In this document: positions 6,928 through 15,474 of the stretch, one piece after another | Numbering within the stretch: the first letter of the stretch is position 1 | Layout of the letters: each line of letters begins with the position of its first letter | Source: JAUUZT01 sp964654015 | Lineage (GTDB): Bacteria; Chloroflexota; Dehalococcoidia; GIF9; AB-539-J10 | DNA: 64,000 nucleotides | Direction: 5' to 3' | Assembly (NCBI GenBank): GCA_964654015.1 | Contig: CAZZHQ010000001.1 | Span: forward strand, 41,133 to 105,132 | Notes under the pieces: model-generated | What the model was told of the DNA's origin: nothing | Databases searched by the model: none | The model's input: only the letters and a program-made list of their open reading frames with translations | Made by a program: the position numbers and the translations under genes

Positions 6928-8778
6928 TTATAATCCCTCCCTAGCTTTGCCCACATTGCCAGAGTTTCCTTCCACGGCATCATAGATATGAGTTAGTTTA
7001 TCTTTTATTTCATCATCAATCTGCTCGGGTATCATTTTCTTAATAACCTTGTCTGCAAGTGGTATTTTCCACCAACCTCTATTTCGACCTTTATCTAGGA
7101 GGCAATCAAGCCTACTAACTGTCTCTCCTACCTCTATCTCGTCGGGTATGTGATCGCTTTTACCCTTTTTCTCAGCATAGTCCCGAGCAAATTGTAATAT
7201 GATGTCACGAGGATAGTAATCCTCAAGGTCTCCTTTATCCAAGAACTGGGTATTCGCCTTGGGAACCACATCCTCAGCTTTTTCCCTTACCCATTTGGCA
7301 TTCCTATCGGCTAAGCAAAATAACTTGAAAGTCGTTCTTTGTACCACCTCTGAACTCAAATATTTCTTGATGCTGCCTGCCCCTTCAGCATCAATGACAA
7401 GAATATGAGCTCGTTCAAATGGCTTTCCCATTTTCCTTGCCCAGTCTGCATAGACATCCTTATCTGTAGGTCCTTCTACAACCAAAACTCCATTTGCTAG
7501 GAGAAGATCCGAGGGTTTTACACCCAGATTGTAGAACAAATCCGACAGGTTATTAGTGTTTAGAGGATCAATCAGGGAATATTTCTGGCCTGACTCGCTA
7601 TCTTTATTGATGTAAACATAGAAAATGTTTCCTCCTATGCTTAGAAACTGATCAATAAACACATTAGAGTGGGTAGCAATTAAGTACTGGTGTTTGAAAG
7701 TGTCTTGGTTGTCAGCCAGAAAACGCAGCATTTTCCTCTGTAAATCAGGGTGAAAATGAACCTCTGGCTCTTCTATTAAAACTACCTTATTAGAACCGTG
7801 ACGCACAATTTTAGTAGCCATAGCAAGCATTTGCTCGACACCAGAGCCATAGTGGCTCAATGGTAACAGCAGTCCCCCCGCTCTGATCTGTATATCGCGT
7901 TTTCCCCCCTGTCCTGGGGGAAAATTGACTAAAATGTCCCGGTCGTCAGCAAAGATGAGCTCCTTGATAAAGTCCTGCACTCGTGAGAGTATTGTGAGTT
8001 CAGCCTGTCCAGCATCACGCAAGTTCGCCAGCGAGTTGACAGTCTCATCACCTGGTTCAATCTTACGAACGGCGACAACATGCACACATAATTCCTTGAC
8101 AACCTCACCGTAAAGCTTCCCTAGAAATTCTCTGAGGCTATTTTCTATGAGTGGGTAGTGCCTGCTCCAAAGCTCATCATTACAAGGACCTATGATCTTA
8201 TAAATAGTCTCGTCTTTGAAACCATCTTCCACCAAAGCTAGAATTTTCCTATTATCTCTGTCGAACAGGGTAGGTTCTTTACTATATGCAGGGTAGTCAT
8301 TGGGTATTTTCACCTTTGTGAGACTGGTATAGAAGTGTCCCTCTCTATGCTCGATAAATCCGCTTATTTTGATAATCTTAGGATAGCCATTCTTACGTTG
8401 AAACATGAATAAAACAGGGGGATTCGTATTCCTTTCATCGTGCCCATCAATCATCTCAACTAAAGCCTGGTCACTCTTTTCGATTTCCAGGGAGAAACAA
8501 AATGATATTTTCTTGGTTAAATCCTGGCTGAAAAACCAATCCTTGAAGTAGGAAGAATCGCCATGGAAGGCGATTGGAAAATTAGATAAGTTGCTAGCAT
8601 TTCTTATAGAGAATAATATCAGCTCAACGAGGTCCAAGAGCTTTAGAACGTTGGATTTTCCAGCATTGTTAGCGCCTATGAACAAGTTAAAATCTCCCAA
8701 CTGAAGGCCATCCTCATTATTTAAGCCCTTCTCACCGAAACTCAAGCAATTCTTAATTGACAGCTCTCGAATCTTCAC
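6928..8778 (-). CDS. OLD-family ATP-dependent endonuclease (ABC-type ATPase plus TOPRIM nuclease)
   Basis: The 616-residue protein opens with an SMC/ABC-like ATPase: Walker A GANNAGKS (35-42), a signature-like SHYGSGVEQ, Walker B VLIEEPEVHFHP and the H-loop IATHSN. A TOPRIM domain follows, with VLVVEGPTDKDVY (catalytic Glu), VIDAEGAGSIKKY and an acidic ADRN. This ATPase-TOPRIM order defines OLD nucleases such as P2 Old and Gabija GajA, which degrade DNA in phage defence. No UvrD/GajB helicase, reverse transcriptase or AriB-like partner is adjacent; instead the gene follows a DNA methylase by 23 bp on the same strand. Start is ATG at 8778. A role as the nuclease of a restriction or defence cassette is inference. 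Confidence 0.85.
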   Translation of the reverse strand: MKIRELSIKNCLSFGEKGLNNEDGLQLGDFNLFIGANNAGKSNVLKLLDLVELILFSIRNASNLSNFPIAFHGDSSYFKDWFFSQDLTKKISFCFSLEIEKSDQALVEMIDGHDERNTNPPVLFMFQRKNGYPKIIKISGFIEHREGHFYTSLTKVKIPNDYPAYSKEPTLFDRDNRKILALVEDGFKDETIYKIIGPCNDELWSRHYPLIENSLREFLGKLYGEVVKELCVHVVAVRKIEPGDETVNSLANLRDAGQAELTILSRVQDFIKELIFADDRDILVNFPPGQGGKRDIQIRAGGLLLPLSHYGSGVEQMLAMATKIVRHGSNKVVLIEEPEVHFHPDLQRKMLRFLADNQDTFKHQYLIATHSNVFIDQFLSIGGNIFYVYINKDSESGQKYSLIDPLNTNNLSDLFYNLGVKPSDLLLANGVLVVEGPTDKDVYADWARKMGKPFERAHILVIDAEGAGSIKKYLSSEVVQRTTFKLFCLADRNAKWVREKAEDVVPKANTQFLDKGDLEDYYPRDIILQFARDYAEKKGKSDHIPDEIEVGETVSRLDCLLDKGRNRGWWKIPLADKVIKKMIPEQIDDEIKDKLTHIYDAVEGNSGNVGKAREGL

Positions 8779-8801
8779 TTCAAATATCTACTCCATCGCT
8801 T

Positions 8802-11800
8802 TCACTTAGCTTCTAATATTATTTTTACCAGATCGTCTATTTGGGCAAGCTCCTCTTTAAGCTCGGCTTTTATCAATCGGCGGGTGTGGCCGATGCTGCG
8901 GGATTTTGCGTGTTGTGGGAGCAGTTGCTCTACCTTTCGGGTACATTGCTCGCCAAGTTGGGAGAGTGCCTTGTGATTTTCATCCGATGAACTGTATTGA
9001 GGAATAGGAATTTCTAAAACCTTTTTGTGAATATCCCTGGGCCCCCACAAACCTCGGCTCTGCATTGGTTTCAGAAGTTCATCTACAGTAGGAGAATTGA
9101 GAACAGTAGCCAGATAATAAGCCTCTTCTTTGTTATCAGTATCAAAATAATACGTCTTGGATTCTGCCACAAACCCCTGTATTTCAACACTCTGTCCCTC
9201 AACTTCAATGCTGATGGGTTTGTCCTCCGCCACGCAGCCACACAGATAGGTAGCAGATGTGGGATAAAGGACTTTATACTTTGCCAAGCGATTTTGGCCT
9301 GTGATTCCCTTGATGCGGTCGAGCCTTTGATAAATGTCCATCTTCTCTGCCTTCTCTCCTCTCCGCTCTTCCCACTCAGACTGAGCCTTTTCCAACCAGT
9401 TTGCCAGGTTAAGAAAGCCCTGGCTGCGGGCTTCATTACTACTCAAAATCTTGAAATGCTTTCCTGAGGGCAGAAGGGGTAAGACCACCAATCTAAAATC
9501 CAAATGACCGAAGGGGACAATGTCTGTGGAAAGCAAAGTGGCATAGAGGAAATCCTTGTCGATGTTTCCTTCAAGTCTTAATCCCTTGTAAGCTGGCTTA
9601 GCTTCCTTTTGAGCTCTTTCTGCTGTCTGAACATAAGGTGTGGTGGGGTCAAAGCCGAACACGGGATGAGATTTTATTTCCACGAACCACAAAGAGCGAG
9701 GAACGATAGTCGCACCTTCCTTAAAATAGGGCTGATAGAAGCTTCTCAAACCCACGGTGGGCTTCCTCTTCGAAGTGCTCAGGAAACTCCGCTTTCCTAT
9801 CTGGGTGACAAAGAGTTCCTCCGGAGTAACTGTGAGAGCCTGCTTTGCCTCCGTCAGAGAGGAATTCTTTCGTTTTAGCTTTCCAAAGAAGCTCTGGCAT
9901 TTTATAGAGCGTCCTGTTTTAATTCTCCTTTTGCCGAAGAACACACAGGCGGGCACATTAAATAGTGGCGCTACCTTTTCTAAATCCCAGACTTCCTCGA
10001 AACCAAGGTCAAGGGAAAAATAGGAGCGACGGAAGTTATAATGCTGGTCGGCAGAAAATACGCTTCTAGGAAGGACAAAACCGATAGTTCCTCTTTCCTT
10101 AAGGTAAAGGTCAGCAGCTCTAAGGAAGAACAATGTTGCCAGTTCCATGTGAGTTATTAGTTCGCCTCTGCCGGAGAGAAGCCTGTATTCCTCTATAATT
10201 TGCCGCTTGAGAAATTTCTGGTATTCACCCTTCTCCACATAACGGTAAGAGAGCCACGGTGGATTGCCCAGAACCACATCGAATTTCCCTTTGAGGAATA
10301 GAGGTTTATACAGATTTTTGAGAATGAAAGCCCAGATGGTGTCTCGCCTTCCTTCTATGAGCTCCTTCATCGTCTTGGCGAGATTGTAGAGGGCGAGGGA
10401 AAGAGTTTTATCAGCAGCTATTCTGGGAGATGCTTTCCCCAGGAAGTTAAGAAATGTTTTCTCGTCTCCCCCTTCTCTGCCAGCGAAATTCCGAGCAAAG
10501 TCCTTTGATCCCTCGATAGCTTCATCGTAAAGTTGGGAGTTATGGGTAAGGAGTTCGGGGATTAGGACTCGCTTCCCATCGATTTCCATCTTGAACCCAA
10601 GGAAGGGCATGTCCATGTCCATCTGCCCCTCCATCCGGGGAAGCATGATAGAATCAGCAAGATAAACGGGAAGCGAGACAGGCTTTCTTCTCTTCCTAAG
10701 TAGATCGCCTAAGGCAAGCAAGTAATTCGTTTTAGAGATGATTACCGCCAGGGGGTGAATATCTATGCCCGCTACATTTTCAAGAATATGTTCCAATGTA
10801 TCCCTGGAATTTCCCAGTTGATCTCTCTTGTGCTTTATAGTCATATAAAGGAAAGTCCCCGAGCCACAGGCGGGGTCGAGAACAGAGTACCGGGGATTCT
10901 CCTCCAAGGTCTTTTCTACCATACGGTGAGCAAGCCAGTCCGGGGTATAGTATTCACCTAAGTCGTGACGTGTCTCAGGATCAACAAGCTGTTGATAGAG
11001 TGTCTTGAGAACATCCTCGGAGAGTTCCTTCAAATTATATCTCAGGAGCAGACTCAGGAGCTTTTTAGAAATATCAAGTCCGATAGCCCCTGAATCCTGC
11101 CGTGCTAGCCAGGAGAAGAAGTCCTCTTCCAGGAAATTGGCGATGCGCTGGCCCCGGAAGAACTCTCCGTTCAATATACTGGATATTTCCTCACTTGAAG
11201 GAATTAGACTTTTTTCGGTAAGTCTCGCCCAGGCAATCAACTTGGCCAGCGTCGCCAGATAAGTATGCCTGAGGAAAAGGTCTTTGCTTCCGATGACGCT
11301 ACCGTAGGTAACACGGAGATACCTCTCCCAGTTTTCGTAAATGACCTGAAAGTCACTTCTATCTTCGACTTGTATCAGGGCGTCTTTCAGCAGTCGAAAG
11401 GAAAAGAGAAAAGCAGGACTTCGCATGCCGAAGTCTCGTTCAATCTCCTCAGTTCGGGGTGGAAGGATTCTTTCCCTGAGGAAATACCTATCCAGCCAGA
11501 AATATGCCTGGTATGGGTCTGGAGTTGGTAACCTGAGCTCATCAACCTTATCAAGCAGGATGTCTTCTGGGAGCAAGGGCTCGGTCAAAGGCTTTTCGGT
11601 ACTGGGAGAGAATATCTGGAAGTCTATCCCATCTGCTGCCATGCACAGGTAGTTTACCTTTCGCTCCTCTTCTTCGGACCAGAGGCAGGCGATATATCTC
11701 TTAAGCTGATCTTTGGCTTCTGGCAGCGTCTTATTCAAATCCCTCTCAAATTCAATCACTAAATTTCCATAAAGATTGTCTACCTTGCCTCTTAACACGA

Positions 11801-12044
11801 TATCCTTTTTCCTGCTCTTCACATATTTTTCGACGCCGTGGAGGTAATCCTCAACGAATTTTGTGTTTACATCTCCGAATATGTCATTGAGAAGTAGAAG
11901 GAATCTCTGAGTTTTTGCTGATTCCGAGCCCAGGTGGGAAATCTGTTCAACATAATTCTGGATACTCGCTGATTTCTGGACATCAAACAGGTCAGAAAAG
12001 CGAGATGGTTTTTCAGGGATTTTAGGTGGTTCTCTTTTTCTCAC
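8802..12044 (-). CDS. Eco57I-like N6-adenine DNA methyltransferase, possible type IIG restriction-modification enzyme (1080 aa)
   Basis: Motif X-like DLGEYYTPDWLAHRM (361-375), SAM-binding motif I LDPACGSGTF (389-398) and catalytic motif IV NPPW (594-597) identify a gamma-class N6-adenine methylase. The first 150 residues look like a PD-(D/E)XK nuclease fold: GKVDNLYGNLVIEFERDL places D89 and E98-x-E100 in strand positions, followed by a helix with KDQLKRYIACLW. The usual Lys is a Glu, as in BamHI, so cleavage activity is uncertain. Residues 800-1080 probably hold target recognition. The start ATG at 12044 overlaps the stop of the RadC-N gene (ATGA). The combination with an OLD nuclease downstream suggests a defence operon. 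Confidence 0.85.
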   Translation of the reverse strand: MRKREPPKIPEKPSRFSDLFDVQKSASIQNYVEQISHLGSESAKTQRFLLLLNDIFGDVNTKFVEDYLHGVEKYVKSRKKDIVLRGKVDNLYGNLVIEFERDLNKTLPEAKDQLKRYIACLWSEEEERKVNYLCMAADGIDFQIFSPSTEKPLTEPLLPEDILLDKVDELRLPTPDPYQAYFWLDRYFLRERILPPRTEEIERDFGMRSPAFLFSFRLLKDALIQVEDRSDFQVIYENWERYLRVTYGSVIGSKDLFLRHTYLATLAKLIAWARLTEKSLIPSSEEISSILNGEFFRGQRIANFLEEDFFSWLARQDSGAIGLDISKKLLSLLLRYNLKELSEDVLKTLYQQLVDPETRHDLGEYYTPDWLAHRMVEKTLEENPRYSVLDPACGSGTFLYMTIKHKRDQLGNSRDTLEHILENVAGIDIHPLAVIISKTNYLLALGDLLRKRRKPVSLPVYLADSIMLPRMEGQMDMDMPFLGFKMEIDGKRVLIPELLTHNSQLYDEAIEGSKDFARNFAGREGGDEKTFLNFLGKASPRIAADKTLSLALYNLAKTMKELIEGRRDTIWAFILKNLYKPLFLKGKFDVVLGNPPWLSYRYVEKGEYQKFLKRQIIEEYRLLSGRGELITHMELATLFFLRAADLYLKERGTIGFVLPRSVFSADQHYNFRRSYFSLDLGFEEVWDLEKVAPLFNVPACVFFGKRRIKTGRSIKCQSFFGKLKRKNSSLTEAKQALTVTPEELFVTQIGKRSFLSTSKRKPTVGLRSFYQPYFKEGATIVPRSLWFVEIKSHPVFGFDPTTPYVQTAERAQKEAKPAYKGLRLEGNIDKDFLYATLLSTDIVPFGHLDFRLVVLPLLPSGKHFKILSSNEARSQGFLNLANWLEKAQSEWEERRGEKAEKMDIYQRLDRIKGITGQNRLAKYKVLYPTSATYLCGCVAEDKPISIEVEGQSVEIQGFVAESKTYYFDTDNKEEAYYLATVLNSPTVDELLKPMQSRGLWGPRDIHKKVLEIPIPQYSSSDENHKALSQLGEQCTRKVEQLLPQHAKSRSIGHTRRLIKAELKEELAQIDDLVKIILEAK

Positions 12045-12334
12045 TTAAGTTCTCCATGAATAACTCGCCGGGCGATTTCGAAGGCGGCAGCAATACGGAT
12101 TATCTTGGTATCGCCAAGTCCCTTTATACCCAAGAGCTTTTCCAACGGCTGGCTTGCCATTCCCTTAAAGCTGCCGAATTTTTGCAGAATCTCCTGAGCA
12201 ATCTCTTCCGCTGAACTACCCTGAATACCAGGTGCTATAAGAATAGAAAGAAGCTCGGCATCAGTCAGCGTTTCGGCGCCAAGTTCTCGAAGCTTGCCAC
12301 CGGGGTGATGCCATTTCTGAGGCTTATCATTCAT
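12041..12334 (-). CDS. Stand-alone RadC N-terminal (UPF0758) helix-hairpin-helix domain protein
   Basis: The 97-residue protein matches the N-terminal part of RadC: GGKLRELGAETLTDAELLSIL, GSSAEEIAQEIL and LLGIKGLGDTKIIRI, a helix-hairpin-helix DNA-binding motif. Full RadC proteins are about 220 residues and continue into a JAB/MPN metalloprotease-like domain; here the stop codon comes exactly where that domain would begin. The stop overlaps the ATG of the methylase by four bases, so the two are translationally coupled. No clear ribosome site precedes the ATG at 12334, which may be leaderless. It could tether the methylase or nuclease to branched or unpaired DNA; that is inference. Confidence 0.8.
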   Translation of the reverse strand: MNDKPQKWHHPGGKLRELGAETLTDAELLSILIAPGIQGSSAEEIAQEILQKFGSFKGMASQPLEKLLGIKGLGDTKIIRIAAAFEIARRVIHGELK

Positions 12335-12523
12335 CTTTTATTTTCTAAGTTTATTTACCTATCCAGTAATATTCACCAAGTCAACGTCGAGAGGTTTCTC
12401 TTTCAAGGCACTAACCTCCATAATAGAAAATTCTATAAGGCGCCTCTCCATTTCTATTTTACACATTACCTAGTCAAACTGTGTCCCTTGAAAACAATCT
12501 TCATGGTCGTACCAAACTTATAC

Positions 12524-12538
12524 CTTTTATATAAAGTT
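12524..12538 (+). repeat. 15-bp direct repeat, right copy
   Basis: This is the second copy of CTTTTATATAAAGTT, identical to 6713-6727 and about 5.8 kb away, upstream of the cassette's first gene. The flanking bases differ on both sides, so the match is exactly 15 bp. See the left copy. Confidence 0.5.
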
Positions 12539-12689
12539 CCTCTTTGTTTAACCATACTAAGAAAATGTGCCTCGACAAAAAAGCATTATCTTTCTGTAGT
12601 TATTTTATCACTACAACATGCACTTCTCATACAGTCTATCTCAATTCTCTATTTACACAAAACACTGTAGCCCCAATCAGTACAGATGC

Positions 12690-12718
12690 TTGCTTTAATC
12701 CCTGTCACATAGTATATT
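12690..12718 (+). promoter_or_regulatory. Sigma70-type promoter of ilvE
   Basis: TTGCTT (12690-12695) is separated by exactly 17 bases from TATATT (12713-12718). Transcription would start near 12725, giving a leader of about 30 bases that contains the GAGAGGAG ribosome site of ilvE. Confidence 0.6.
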
Positions 12719-12755
12719 CTCTAACTTAACAGTTAATTGTGAGAGGAGCTGCAAG

Positions 12756-13670
12756 ATGCCACCATATGTCTTTTTCGAAAACCAATTTATGCCTTTAGAG
12801 GATGCCAAGATAGGAGTTTTAACCCACGCCCTGCACTATGGCACGGCCTGCTTTGAGGGCATCCGTGGTAACTGGGACAGTGAGCAGAATAGAATCTGCC
12901 TCTTCCGTATTCAAGATCACTATAAGCGCATGCTCAATGGCTGCCACCTGCTAAAAATCAAGCTGCCTTATTCGCTCGATGATTTATGCCAGTTGACTGT
13001 GGATTTGCTGAAAAAAAGTGAATTCCGCGAAGATGTCTATATTCGACCCCTTGCCTATAAAAGTTCTCAGGCAATAGGGGTTCGACTCCATGGGCTGGAA
13101 GATGCACTGCTTATCATCGTAACTACCCTGGGGTCTTACCTGGGTAAAGATAAGGTTCGTTGCTGCACGTCATCGTGGCGACGGGTAGACGACACCATGA
13201 TTCCTGCCCGTGGGAAAATCTGCGGTATATATGTAAACAGCGCCCTGGCTAAAACCGAAGCAGAGGAAAATGGCTTCGATGAGGCTATATTGCTCAGCAA
13301 CGATGGACATGTATCTGAAGGAAGCGGCGAGAATATATTCGTTGTTATTGATGGCACTCTGATAACACCACCCTCACAAGATAATATCCTTATTGGTATC
13401 ACCAGAAATACGGTCATAGAACTGGCGAAGAAGGAGTTGGGGATAGACACCGTAGAGCGAAGCATCGATAGGAGCGAATTATATCTTGCGGATGAATGTT
13501 TTTTCACCGGCACCGCAACACATATTGCTCCAATCATAGAAATTGACAACCGCATAATAGGCACAGGCGATATCGGTAAGATTACCGGTGATTTACAGAA
13601 ATTATATAGTAAAGTAATAAAGGGCAGTAATCCTAAATATGACAAATGGGCTACCTTCGTTTCCCCTTAA
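12756..13670 (+). CDS. ilvE: Branched-chain amino acid aminotransferase
   Basis: The 304-residue fold-type IV PLP enzyme transfers the amino group between glutamate and the 2-oxo acids of leucine, isoleucine and valine. Family marks are HYGTACFEGIRG (about 28), the cofactor lysine K154 in ARGKICGIYVNS, and GHVSEGSGENIF (about 184-195), the phosphate-binding and quinonoid-stabilising region. The C-terminal ADECFFTGTA is also typical. The ATG at 12756 follows GAGAGGAG. It heads a run of plus-strand nitrogen-metabolism genes but is separated from hisH by 203 bp, so it is probably its own unit. Confidence 0.93.
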   Translation: MPPYVFFENQFMPLEDAKIGVLTHALHYGTACFEGIRGNWDSEQNRICLFRIQDHYKRMLNGCHLLKIKLPYSLDDLCQLTVDLLKKSEFREDVYIRPLAYKSSQAIGVRLHGLEDALLIIVTTLGSYLGKDKVRCCTSSWRRVDDTMIPARGKICGIYVNSALAKTEAEENGFDEAILLSNDGHVSEGSGENIFVVIDGTLITPPSQDNILIGITRNTVIELAKKELGIDTVERSIDRSELYLADECFFTGTATHIAPIIEIDNRIIGTGDIGKITGDLQKLYSKVIKGSNPKYDKWATFVSP

Positions 13671-13706
13671 GGTTCCTGCCATACTTGGCCCCATGGTAAA
13701 ATGACA

Positions 13707-13793
13707 CTATCGGCTTGCTGAGCTGTATATCAAGTTCTCTTAATTACCAACTTAACGGTGCTAGCACACGTCCAATAACCGATAGCATACAGC
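13707..13793 (+). other. Possible pseudoknot-forming inverted repeats upstream of hisH
   Basis: CTATCGG (13707-13713) pairs with CCGATAG (13779-13785), and GCTGTAT (13722-13728) pairs with ATACAGC (13787-13793). The pairs interleave, so together they would form an H-type pseudoknot with the two 3' arms one base apart. It lies in the 203-bp gap before hisH. No known RNA family is recognised; chance cannot be excluded. Confidence 0.25.
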
Positions 13794-13873
13794 GCAGTGA
13801 AGATGCCGCCGCTGCACTACTACTACACTTCCAGCAAAATAGTTGGCGAAAAAGGGAAGGCTAAAAAGAGGAA

Positions 13874-14494
13874 ATGATTACCATAATTGACTACGGCGCC
13901 GGAAATTTGCGTAGCGTGTCCAATGCTATTACAAGTCTGGGATATAAAGCGAAGGTAAGCAGCGACCCCGATGAAGTAATCCGAGCTGAATCTGTCATCC
14001 TTCCAGGGGTCGGGGCCGCCGCAGACACGATGGCAAACCTGGAGGAGAGAGGACTGCTCGATCCAATTCGCCAGGTAATCGCCGCAGGGCTTCCCTTCCT
14101 TGGCATCTGCATGGGATTGCAGGTTCTGTTCACTGAAACAGAAGAGGGAGGGTTGCATAAATGCCTGGACATCATTCCCGGCAAAGTGAGAAAGTTGCCT
14201 TCAGGGCTGAAGAATCCTCATATGGGATGGAATCAGGTACGGCAGCTTTACTCCCACCCTATATTCGATGGAATCCCAGACAATTCATACTTCTATTTTG
14301 TTCATGGCTATTATGCTGACCCTGACGATAGCTCTCTCGTTGCAGGAGAGACAAAATATGGTCTGCCTTTATGCAGCGTCCTTATCAGGAACAACTTGAT
14401 AGCGACGCAGTTTCATCCAGAAAAAAGCGGAGCGTTGGGGCTCAGGATGTATAATAACTTTATAAAAATAGCTGCGTCGAAGCAAACATTCTAA
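13874..14494 (+). CDS. hisH: Imidazole glycerol phosphate synthase, glutamine amidotransferase subunit
   Basis: HisH frees ammonia from glutamine and channels it into HisF for the fifth step of histidine synthesis. The 206-residue class I amidotransferase shows the nucleophile C79 in GICMGLQ, H181 and E183 in QFHPEKSG, and the oxyanion-region GVGAAADTM. The ATG at 13874 has a ribosome site AGAGGAA. hisF follows after 31 bp, so the two subunits are made together. No other his genes are in the window, so the rest of the pathway must be elsewhere. Confidence 0.93.
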   Translation: MITIIDYGAGNLRSVSNAITSLGYKAKVSSDPDEVIRAESVILPGVGAAADTMANLEERGLLDPIRQVIAAGLPFLGICMGLQVLFTETEEGGLHKCLDIIPGKVRKLPSGLKNPHMGWNQVRQLYSHPIFDGIPDNSYFYFVHGYYADPDDSSLVAGETKYGLPLCSVLIRNNLIATQFHPEKSGALGLRMYNNFIKIAASKQTF

Positions 14495-14525
14495 ACTGGA
14501 ACAAGAAGGGAAGGCTTTACCGTAT

Positions 14526-15323
14526 ATGGACTATACCCAGAATATGCTGACCAAAAGGATAATTCCCTGCCTGGATGTAAAAGATGGCAGGGTAGTAAAA
14601 GGCAGCAGTTTCAAAAACTTGCGAGACGCTGGTGACCCAGCGGTATTAGCACGCTTCTACTACGAAGAGGGTGCCGATGAGCTTGTTCTGCTGGATATAA
14701 GTGCCACCCCCGAAGAAAGAAGCACCATGGTAGATGTGGTCCAACGCATTTCAGGGGATATTTTCATGCCCTTAACCGTAGGAGGGGGACTACGAAACAT
14801 CAGTGACATAAGACATCTCTTGCTGGCAGGGGCCGACAAGGTCTCCATTAACACCGCCGCTGTGCTTACCCCTGCCCTGATTAGCGCAAGCGCTGGTAAA
14901 TTCGGCAGCCAATGCATCGTGGTAGCTATAGACGCCAAACGTATAGAGGAGAAAGAGCAACCCCACTGGGAAGTCTATACCCACAGTGGCACCCGGGCAA
15001 CAGGAATAGATGCCCTTTCCTGGGCAAAAAAAGTAACAACATTGGGAGCAGGGGAGATTCTGCTTACCAGCATAGACGCCGATGGACATCGCTCGGGATA
15101 CGACATTGACCTGACCCGCACTATTTCCGAAGCAGTAAGCATACCTGTCATAGCCAGTGGAGGTGCTGGCACAGCCGAGGACCTGTATCAAGCCCTGGTC
15201 GCCGGAAAAGCAGACGCGGTTCTTGCTGCAAGTATATTCCATTACAAAAGTTTTTCTATACATGAGATTAAGAAATATCTAAGGCAACGAGGATTAGCAA
15301 TACGCATTGAACCAAAAAGGTAG
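14526..15323 (+). CDS. hisF: Imidazole glycerol phosphate synthase, cyclase subunit
   Basis: This TIM-barrel subunit uses the ammonia from HisH to turn PRFAR into imidazole glycerol phosphate and AICAR. The protein has the family start [24 protein letters not shown] pattern with catalytic acids D17 and D136 (AIDAKR), and phosphate sites VGGGLR and ASGGAGT. As called, six extra residues precede the usual MLTKR start; GGGAAGG lies about 12 bases before the 14526 ATG and no site precedes the internal ATG at 14544, so the longer form is kept. It pairs with hisH upstream. Length 265 is slightly above the usual 250-258. Confidence 0.93.
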   Translation: MDYTQNMLTKRIIPCLDVKDGRVVKGSSFKNLRDAGDPAVLARFYYEEGADELVLLDISATPEERSTMVDVVQRISGDIFMPLTVGGGLRNISDIRHLLLAGADKVSINTAAVLTPALISASAGKFGSQCIVVAIDAKRIEEKEQPHWEVYTHSGTRATGIDALSWAKKVTTLGAGEILLTSIDADGHRSGYDIDLTRTISEAVSIPVIASGGAGTAEDLYQALVAGKADAVLAASIFHYKSFSIHEIKKYLRQRGLAIRIEPKR

Positions 15324-15424
15324 CTGCAAGGCAATATCAAAGACCCCTACCACTTGAAACAAAGGACAAAATGCTTCAAAATATACTTTCAATGCTCCAG
15401 TAGCATGTCCTTATTTGGGCTTGC

Positions 15425-15430
15425 TATAAA
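15425..15430 (+). promoter_or_regulatory. Possible extended -10 promoter of glnA
   Basis: TTGCTATAAA contains a TGn extension before TATAAA (15425-15430), which would start transcription near 15437 and give a leader of about 38 bases to glnA. There is no good -35 at the right distance. Low to moderate support. Confidence 0.3.
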
Positions 15431-15474
15431 GAAAAATAAAAATGCTATATAGCCAGAATAAAGGGGTGGTATAA

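Larger units (their letters stand above)
12335..12755. other. AT-rich intergenic region between the cassette and ilvE
   Basis: This 421-bp divergent region contains the right copy of the 15-bp repeat (12524-12538) and the ilvE promoter (12690-12718). On the minus strand TTGACT near the cassette start, with a poor -10 (TAGGTA) 17 bases on, could drive the cassette. A 20-codon minus frame with a GGAGG-like start at 12359-12421 has no recognisable features. The low complexity and lack of genes fit a boundary between core and accessory DNA. Confidence 0.55.

Noticed and set aside
12359..12421. 20-codon minus-strand frame with GGAGG upstream of the cassette
   Set aside because: Too short, no family, and its SD-like bases lie inside the frame; might be a leader but unsupported.
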